Shown here: piece by piece, positions 7,187 to 11,769 of the stretch
Layout of the letters: the number at the start of each line of letters is the position of its first letter
Numbering within the stretch: the stretch's first letter is position 1
Source: JBGSLN01 sp041740675
GTDB lineage: Bacteria > Pseudomonadota > Gammaproteobacteria > JBGSLN01
Length of the DNA: 11,769 nt
Assembly: GCA_041740675.1 (NCBI GenBank)
Contig: JBGSLN010000245.1
Span: forward strand, 1-11,769
Reading direction: 5' to 3'
Position numbers and translations under genes: made by a program
The notes under the pieces: model-generated
Databases searched by the model: none
Seen by the model: the letters and a program-made list of their open reading frames with translations, nothing else
Told to the model about the DNA's origin: nothing

Positions 7187-7786
7187 ATGAATTTCCGCCA
7201 ATTTACTAAAAATTTTTTTATTAGCATAATTTTACTCTCGTTGTATTTTATTTTCATTGAAGTGCAGCGGAGTGATATGCAACTTACAAATCTGTATGTC
7301 AGTCAAAAAACTAGCTACTAATGGTTATTGTAAATGCAATTGGGTATGCCTCCATTAACTTTATTCTATCATATAATTGGTATAGATTTTTAAAATTGAT
7401 TTCTGATGAAACTGTAAGTTTTATGGTATACAACTATATTTATTCACTGAGTAGTCTAGCGAAGTATGTGCCTGGTTCAGTTCTGCAGTATGCTAATCGA
7501 CAGATGTTAGGCAGAGTTTATAATGTTTCTTGAGTGAATTTATTGGTTGCTTCATATTGTGAAGCCTTTGGGGTTATGATGGCTTCAAGCTGTATTGATA
7601 ACAATGTTAACGCCGATGATAGACAATCATACCGCGATCATAGTTACTATTCTTTTCCGTATCAGTTTAGTTTTCGGTGATGTACTCTTTGCCGGTGTTG
7701 GATGGGCGAGCAAATACTTATTTAACAAACACAAAACTACTTTTATAATATCTCAAAAACAAAAGAATCCTAGCTTGCTTTCTTAA
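7187..7786 (+). pseudogene. Broken lysylphosphatidylglycerol-synthase-type membrane protein (flippase-like)
   Basis: Pieces in two alternating frames make up a shortened LPG_synthase_TM-family protein, usually over 300 residues; about 200 codons remain here. From the ATG at 7187, 44 residues cover the first membrane helix and stop at 7319. The match resumes in another frame around 7321 with a helix, NWYRFLKLI, and the family hallmark LAKYVPGSVLQYANRQ, and stops at TGA 7531. The same frame continues with VNLLVASYCEAFGVMM. After a shift near 7592 the last helix appears: ILFRISLVFGDVLFAGVGW, up to TAA 7784-7786. The section between the Glu-containing helix and the last helix is missing. Members of this family beside glycosyltransferases are suspected to handle polyprenyl-linked sugars, which fits the neighbouring broken glycosyltransferase. 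Its 3' end overlaps the convergent glycosyltransferase gene by 17 bases. Confidence 0.75.
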
Positions 7787-8858
7787 TTGCATGTTCCAGT
7801 TGCGTTAATAGATTTACTTCTTTATATTTTTCAAGAGTTCTGTATTGTTCTTTGACCACATTCTGTTTTAATTGTTCATCTTTATTTAGTAAAGATAAAC
7901 ACGCAGCTACTGTGTCAGTATTTTTATTTTGCAAAATAATACCGCTGTTATTTAAGGTGTTTTTGATGTTAGAACTGTCATAAGCAACGATGGGAACACC
8001 ATTGACAGCCGCTTCGATCAGAGGAACACAAAAGCCTTCATGTTCACTCAGGCATAAATAGGCACTTGCGTGTTTCAAAAATGCCTTTTTGATTGAGTCA
8101 GAGAGAGTACCTAGAAATCTCACTTGATTGGAAATTCCTAATTTTTTGCACTGCTGAAAAAGTTCTTTTAAATATTTCGTATCTGTGGGTTTTCCGATAA
8201 GCACTAAATTAGAAGGTTGTTCTAATAAGTAAAGAAGTTGTGAGTAGGCATCGATGATTTCATGAATACATTTATTTCGTACCAATCGTCCGATATGCAA
8301 CAATAAATATCCGTTTTCAGTTTTGTTTGGGCTAACAATATCTTCAATGGGTTGATTTTGTAAATCTTCTAAAGTAAAGAGTAATGGAATTGTTTCTACA
8401 TTTTTATATCCAACTTCGATAAGTTCAGCAGCATTATATTCTGAATCAGCAATAGCACCGCACATATGTGGAAGAAAAGTTTTGAGTTGTTGTCGACCTA
8501 AGATCGAATTTTGATAATTTGGATCGGTCAATTTAAAAAAACTTATAGGAGTAATGTTATGATAAAACAATATTTTAGGGTTTTTTAGACTTATAAACCA
8601 TTTTTCTAAGTCTGTACCCATACAATGATGAACTAAGAGCATTTCATCTGATGAATGGTTAATGGAATTATAGCGTTTTTGTTCTACAGGAACAGCACCA
8701 TTAAGATGTTGGACATAAATAAACGATTCATAACCCAATTTTTGTAGTAGTTTTTGACAAAGGATAACGGAGTTGGTAACTGCATCATAAGGAGATAAAG
8801 TGCTAACAAATTGATGTATGCTTTTTAATTTTGAGAATTGCGGATTGCTGCTTACCAT
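7770..8858 (-). CDS. Family-4 (GT-B) glycosyltransferase
   Basis: This 362-residue retaining glycosyltransferase is of normal GT4 length. The N-terminal acceptor domain covers about 10-165 (SPYDAVTNSV near the start, HHCMGT at 77-82, YHNITP at 99-104). The C-terminal donor domain (about 180-362) carries HIGRLVRNK (188-196), whose Arg and Lys contact the donor phosphates, and the EX7E motif from E274 to E282 (EHEGFCVPLIEA), which defines the family. There is no membrane helix, so it should act at the cytoplasmic membrane face, adding a sugar to a lipid-linked glycan; donor and acceptor cannot be read from sequence. Its ATG comes 3 bases after the stop of the small gene upstream, and the AAAGG ribosome site lies inside that gene's last codons, so the two are surely co-translated. 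It is convergent with the decayed flippase-like gene. Confidence 0.9.
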   Translation of the reverse strand: MVSSNPQFSKLKSIHQFVSTLSPYDAVTNSVILCQKLLQKLGYESFIYVQHLNGAVPVEQKRYNSINHSSDEMLLVHHCMGTDLEKWFISLKNPKILFYHNITPISFFKLTDPNYQNSILGRQQLKTFLPHMCGAIADSEYNAAELIEVGYKNVETIPLLFTLEDLQNQPIEDIVSPNKTENGYLLLHIGRLVRNKCIHEIIDAYSQLLYLLEQPSNLVLIGKPTDTKYLKELFQQCKKLGISNQVRFLGTLSDSIKKAFLKHASAYLCLSEHEGFCVPLIEAAVNGVPIVAYDSSNIKNTLNNSGIILQNKNTDTVAACLSLLNKDEQLKQNVVKEQYRTLEKYKEVNLLTQLEHAIKKAS

Positions 8859-8861
8859 TTT

Positions 8862-9158
8862 TTATACCTTTTGTCTCAAACGGCTATTTTTCCAGGGATC
8901 ATAGACTAACGCTTTGATTGGCTTTAAACAGGGACCTATTAATGGCAGTCGTAATGGCAGTGCTAACCATTTTCGAATATATCTAATGCACCTTTTTTTA
9001 AAAGGCTCTTCAAACTCTGCATTTGCAATTGATTTAGAAAGTGTTGATTCCCAATTTTTTTTTTGTTTTTTCTTTCGTTGTCTCAACAGCACTATCTCAG
9101 CTTCTAATTTTTTTTCAAAATGTGGAGTTTGAAAAGTATTAGTAAAACTTTTTTCCAT
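8862..9158 (-). CDS. 98-residue basic protein of unknown function, coupled to the glycosyltransferase
   Basis: I do not recognise this protein. Residues 13-40 are a highly charged, probably helical stretch (LLRQRKKKQKK) that may form a short coiled coil. Residues 57-86 alternate basic and hydrophobic residues with several prolines (RKWLALPLRLPLIG), suggesting an amphipathic peripheral-membrane segment rather than a true transmembrane helix. The start is well supported by GAGG at 9164-9167 on the minus strand, 5 bases before the ATG. It is the first gene of a two-gene unit with the family-4 glycosyltransferase, only 3 bases away. It could anchor or escort that enzyme at the membrane, or be the leftover end of a larger glycosyltransferase or methyltransferase. 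The coding strand has an A10 run followed closely upstream by an A6 run, a possible slippage site. Confidence 0.7.
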   Translation of the reverse strand: MEKSFTNTFQTPHFEKKLEAEIVLLRQRKKKQKKNWESTLSKSIANAEFEEPFKKRCIRYIRKWLALPLRLPLIGPCLKPIKALVYDPWKNSRLRQKV

Positions 9159-9221
9159 TAGCGCCTCGTTTCTTTAAATGAATAGAGGAACATTACCATA
9201 TTTTACAGAACTGCTCAAACA

Positions 9222-9249
9222 TTGCATCCTTATTTTGTTTGAGTATAAT
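9222..9249 (+). promoter_or_regulatory. Putative sigma-70 promoter for the PaaK-like gene
   Basis: A perfect TATAAT -10 box at 9244-9249 is preceded after 16 bases by TTGCAT (9222-9227), a weak -35 match. Transcription would begin near 9256. That is downstream of the TTG at 9239 and upstream of the ATG at 9293, so it bears on the start choice for the gene. It lies in the short divergent gap with the 98-residue gene; I saw no convincing promoter for that gene here. Confidence 0.5.
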
Positions 9250-9277
9250 TACCTGGCAGTTTCGGCAATTTTTTGAT

Positions 9278-9282
9278 GGGAG
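9278..9282 (+). promoter_or_regulatory. Ribosome binding site GGGAG deciding the start at 9293
   Basis: GGGAG stands 10 bases before the ATG at 9293. The longer frame starting with TTG at 9239 has no purine-rich site upstream. This favours the shorter protein. Confidence 0.5.
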
Positions 9283-9292
9283 CTTAAGAAAA

Positions 9293-10648
9293 ATGAATTT
9301 TAGACTACGAGATTACATCCTGTACCCATTAATCATCAGACGCCACCATCAATTCTTAAAAGAAAGTCAGTATTGGTCTTCGGAAAAACGACATACTTGG
9401 ATCCAAGAGCGGGTAGATCGCACTCTTAGGTATGCAGTAAAGAATGTTCCCTACTACAAACGAACTTTATCACCCTTTGAATCTCAATTTAATGACATGA
9501 TAGATAGGCTTGATTTTAGCGAACTTCCAGTCATCACGAAAGATATTATACGTCAACATTATCAAGAGCTTATTGCTGAACAAAGTGATATGTTGCGGCC
9601 GCGAATCGATTGTACCAGTGGTTCAACAGGCGCTCCAATGCAATTTTTGTTGGATCGGCAATCTGACATTACTAATTTTGCTGCGATTTGGAGAATTTTG
9701 AATTGGGCTGGATATAATTTTGGTAATCGATATGCCAGCATAATTCCTAATTTTGAAAAAGAAACTAAAAGAGAAATTTTATATGATATTCGGCAGAACT
9801 GCCTACAGCTACCCTTTGTAAATCTTAGAAAAGAGAAAATCCAAAGATATGTGAAGATATTACGTAGGTTTAATCCGGTCATTATAAAATCATATGCCTC
9901 TACGCTTGCTTTATTTGCCCATTGGGTGCAAGAAGCAGGTATTGATGATTTTCGACCGAAAGCAGTATTGACCAGTGCTGAAACTTTGCTAGAACATCAA
10001 AAAAAGATTATGAGTGATGTTTTGCAATGTAAGATTTTTGATTTTTATGGCCAAAATGAAAGAGCCTGCTTGATAAGCACTTGTGAAGAAGGTCGATATC
10101 ATATCCATGAAGAATATTCATTCGTTGAATTAGCTCAGGAAAATAATCAGCGGTTAACTTCAGGAGAACCCGCTCAAATCATTGCGACTACTTTTGATAA
10201 TTTTGCTATGCCGTTGATTCGATATCAGACCGGTGATATGGCTGTTCTTGATAATAATGTAGCTTGCCAATGCGGCAGAACTTATAAAACTGTTGAAAAA
10301 ATTGTGGGTAGAGTTGATGATGTCATTTTCACTCCCGAAGGTCTACAAGTTGCTAGATTAGATAACACCTTTAAAGACTCTCCTGGCATTCAAGAAGCGC
10401 AAATCGTACAAAAGCAAATTGACAAAATTCAAATAAATATGGTACGTTCGCCAAACTTCCAACAAAAAGATCTCGATAATTTAATGCGTCGTTTACATTT
10501 TCGACTTGGCGAAAGTATGAATGTAGAATTTAATTTTGTGGCTGCAATACCCTTAGGAAAAAATGGCAAGAGAAAATTTATCGTTTCAGAAATCAGTAAG
10601 GAAGCGATTGCAGTGAAGCAACAAAGTCGAGCTGTGAGTGCAGTTTAG
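9293..10648 (+). CDS. PaaK/CapK-like adenylate-forming enzyme (phenylacetate-CoA ligase family)
   Basis: With the ATG at 9293 the product has 451 residues; an in-frame TTG at 9239 would add 18, but it lacks a ribosome site and sits within a likely promoter. ANL-superfamily motifs are in order: the phosphate loop TSGSTGAP (108-115), YGQNE (252-256), RYQTGD (310-315) with the nucleotide-ribose Asp, and NGKRKF near the end (425-430) with the candidate adenylation Lys K426. CQCGRTY (325-331) carries the cysteines often seen in PaaK-like proteins. The family activates a carboxylate as acyl-AMP and may pass it to CoA or another acceptor. Members called CapK occur in polysaccharide loci, where the substrate is mostly unknown. 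No signal or membrane segment is seen. An amidotransferase gene follows after 61 bases and is probably co-transcribed. Confidence 0.86.
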   Translation: MNFRLRDYILYPLIIRRHHQFLKESQYWSSEKRHTWIQERVDRTLRYAVKNVPYYKRTLSPFESQFNDMIDRLDFSELPVITKDIIRQHYQELIAEQSDMLRPRIDCTSGSTGAPMQFLLDRQSDITNFAAIWRILNWAGYNFGNRYASIIPNFEKETKREILYDIRQNCLQLPFVNLRKEKIQRYVKILRRFNPVIIKSYASTLALFAHWVQEAGIDDFRPKAVLTSAETLLEHQKKIMSDVLQCKIFDFYGQNERACLISTCEEGRYHIHEEYSFVELAQENNQRLTSGEPAQIIATTFDNFAMPLIRYQTGDMAVLDNNVACQCGRTYKTVEKIVGRVDDVIFTPEGLQVARLDNTFKDSPGIQEAQIVQKQIDKIQINMVRSPNFQQKDLDNLMRRLHFRLGESMNVEFNFVAAIPLGKNGKRKFIVSEISKEAIAVKQQSRAVSAV

Positions 10649-10709
10649 ATGATCACTTTTAACTTTACTTAAAATCTTTTATTACTCAAATTAACAAGGT
10701 AAAAAGTTT

Positions 10710-11769
10710 ATGTGCGGAATTGTTGGAGCTGTTGTTAAAGATGGAGTGGATAAGGCACTCATCAATCAAATGGTAAAGTTAATTAATCATCGAGGTCCTG
10801 ATGAACAAACCATTTTTTCAGATAGCCAAGTTGCAATCGGTTTTGCTCGGCTTAGCATAATTGATCCAGAACATGGACATCAGCCAGTATATAACGAAGA
10901 TCAATCAATTCTTACCTTTTGCAATGGTGAAATTTATAATCATGCACAACAGCGTGCTGAATTGACCAAACTGGGGCATCATTTTAATTCTCATTCAGAT
11001 GTTGAAATTGTGCCGCATCTCTACGAAAATTTTGGAGAAAAATTTGTTGAATATTTACATGGGATGTTTGCTATAACTTTATATGATAAAGAGAATAGTA
11101 AACTGATTCTTGTGAGAGACCATTTAGGAAAAAAACCTTTATACTATTTACAGACTGAGCATGGTTTCTTTTTTTCCTCTGAATTTAAGACTTTTTTATT
11201 GATTGCTGATTATATTCCTAGTGTTAATCGGTCTGCGTTAGATCGCTTATTAACCTTCAAACATATTCCAGGAGAGGATTGTTTACTTAAAGATGTTCGA
11301 ACATTGCAACCAGGGCATATGTTAATATTTGATGTAATTAAAAATAGTTTTATTACCAAACCCTATTACTCTATTCCTCTAAAACATCCTAATATTAATC
11401 GCTCGATTAGTTTTGATACCGCGAAAAATGAAGTGTCTCGATTGTTTGATGAAGCAGTAAAAATGCGGTTAATGAGTGACGTGCCATTGGGGGTAGCGCT
11501 ATCTGGAGGATTAGATTCTTCAGCAGTTGTTGCTTCAGTAGCAAAACAATCAGCTCAACCACCTAAAACTTTTTTTGTAAACATCGGTGAATCAAACAGT
11601 GAAATAGAATATGCTCGAATGGTTGCAGATCGTTATAAAACTGACCATAATGAAATTCAGCTTACACCAGGAAAAATCCATGAAATAGCGCCGAAAGTTA
11701 TTTGGCACCTTGAAGAGCCCATGTCAGTATCAGAGATTTCAACGTACTATTTGGGAATGATGGTATCTC
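10710..11769 (+). CDS. asnB: AsnB-type glutamine-dependent asparagine synthetase / amidotransferase, 3' truncated
   Basis: The first 353 residues are present; relatives usually have about 590-650. Residues 2 to about 190 are a class-II glutaminase domain. It has C2 as nucleophile in MCGIVG, then HRGPD, NGEIYN, SDVE where SDTE is usual, and RDHLGKKPLYY. The synthetase domain follows with the ATP-binding PP-loop SGGLDSS at about residue 266, then the HLEEP region near the window end. The enzyme takes ammonia from glutamine and amidates a carboxylate activated with ATP. In polysaccharide loci such AsnB paralogues may amidate sugar acids or modify other substrates rather than serve asparagine supply; which holds here is unknown. 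The ATG is fixed by the required Cys at position 2, with AAGG 10 bases upstream. It follows the PaaK-like gene by 61 bases. Confidence 0.92.
   Translation, partial: MCGIVGAVVKDGVDKALINQMVKLINHRGPDEQTIFSDSQVAIGFARLSIIDPEHGHQPVYNEDQSILTFCNGEIYNHAQQRAELTKLGHHFNSHSDVEIVPHLYENFGEKFVEYLHGMFAITLYDKENSKLILVRDHLGKKPLYYLQTEHGFFFSSEFKTFLLIADYIPSVNRSALDRLLTFKHIPGEDCLLKDVRTLQPGHMLIFDVIKNSFITKPYYSIPLKHPNINRSISFDTAKNEVSRLFDEAVKMRLMSDVPLGVALSGGLDSSAVVASVAKQSAQPPKTFFVNIGESNSEIEYARMVADRYKTDHNEIQLTPGKIHEIAPKVIWHLEEPMSVSEISTYYLGMMVS

Noticed and set aside
9510..9882. Frames of 63 and 106 codons overlapping the PaaK-like gene, and a 72-codon frame at 8914-9132
   Set aside because: All are overlaid on better supported genes and lack independent evidence.

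Overview
The window is AT-rich DNA (roughly a third G+C by eye) from what looks like a low-GC Gammaproteobacterium; the genus cannot be fixed from the sequence. It is part of a surface-polysaccharide locus (O-antigen, capsule or similar glycan). Nearly every gene is a sugar-nucleotide enzyme, a glycosyltransferase, a lipid-sugar handling membrane protein or a glycan-decorating enzyme. No tRNA, rRNA, CRISPR array or intact insertion sequence was seen.

Region 1 (1-4149, plus strand) is a tight five-gene run: the 3' end of a polytopic membrane protein, a PLP sugar aminotransferase (FdtB-like), a polyprenyl-phosphate family-2 glycosyltransferase with two C-terminal membrane helices, a bifunctional N-acetyltransferase/3,4-ketoisomerase (FdtD/WxcM-like) and a four-helix SMR/EamA-type protein. 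Read together, the ketoisomerase, aminotransferase and acetyltransferase would make a dTDP-3-acetamido-3,6-dideoxyhexose (Fuc3NAc or Qui3NAc). The glycosyltransferase would load it on undecaprenyl phosphate, the small protein would flip it, and the large membrane protein would transfer it in the periplasm. This resembles a Gtr-type side-branch system with its own sugar supply.

Region 2 (4212-6681, minus strand) is one large gene, convergent with region 1, with its own putative promoter. Its 788-residue product joins an Ig-like domain, a WcbI-like domain and a GSCFA domain. It may modify a glycan, but the function is unknown.

Region 3 (6811-7786, plus strand) is a graveyard of two broken genes. 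One is a family-2 glycosyltransferase and the other a lysylphosphatidylglycerol-synthase-type (flippase-like) membrane protein. Both have frameshifts, in-frame stops and internal deletions. They look like a decayed second lipid-linked sugar module.

Region 4 (7770-9158, minus strand) is a two-gene unit: a 98-residue basic protein of unknown function with an A10 tract in its coding strand, followed after 3 bases by a family-4 (GT-B) glycosyltransferase.

Region 5 (9222-11769, plus strand) starts at a putative sigma-70 promoter. It encodes a PaaK/CapK-like adenylate-forming enzyme and then an AsnB-type glutamine-dependent amidotransferase that runs off the window end. The pair could activate and amidate a carboxylate in the glycan pathway.
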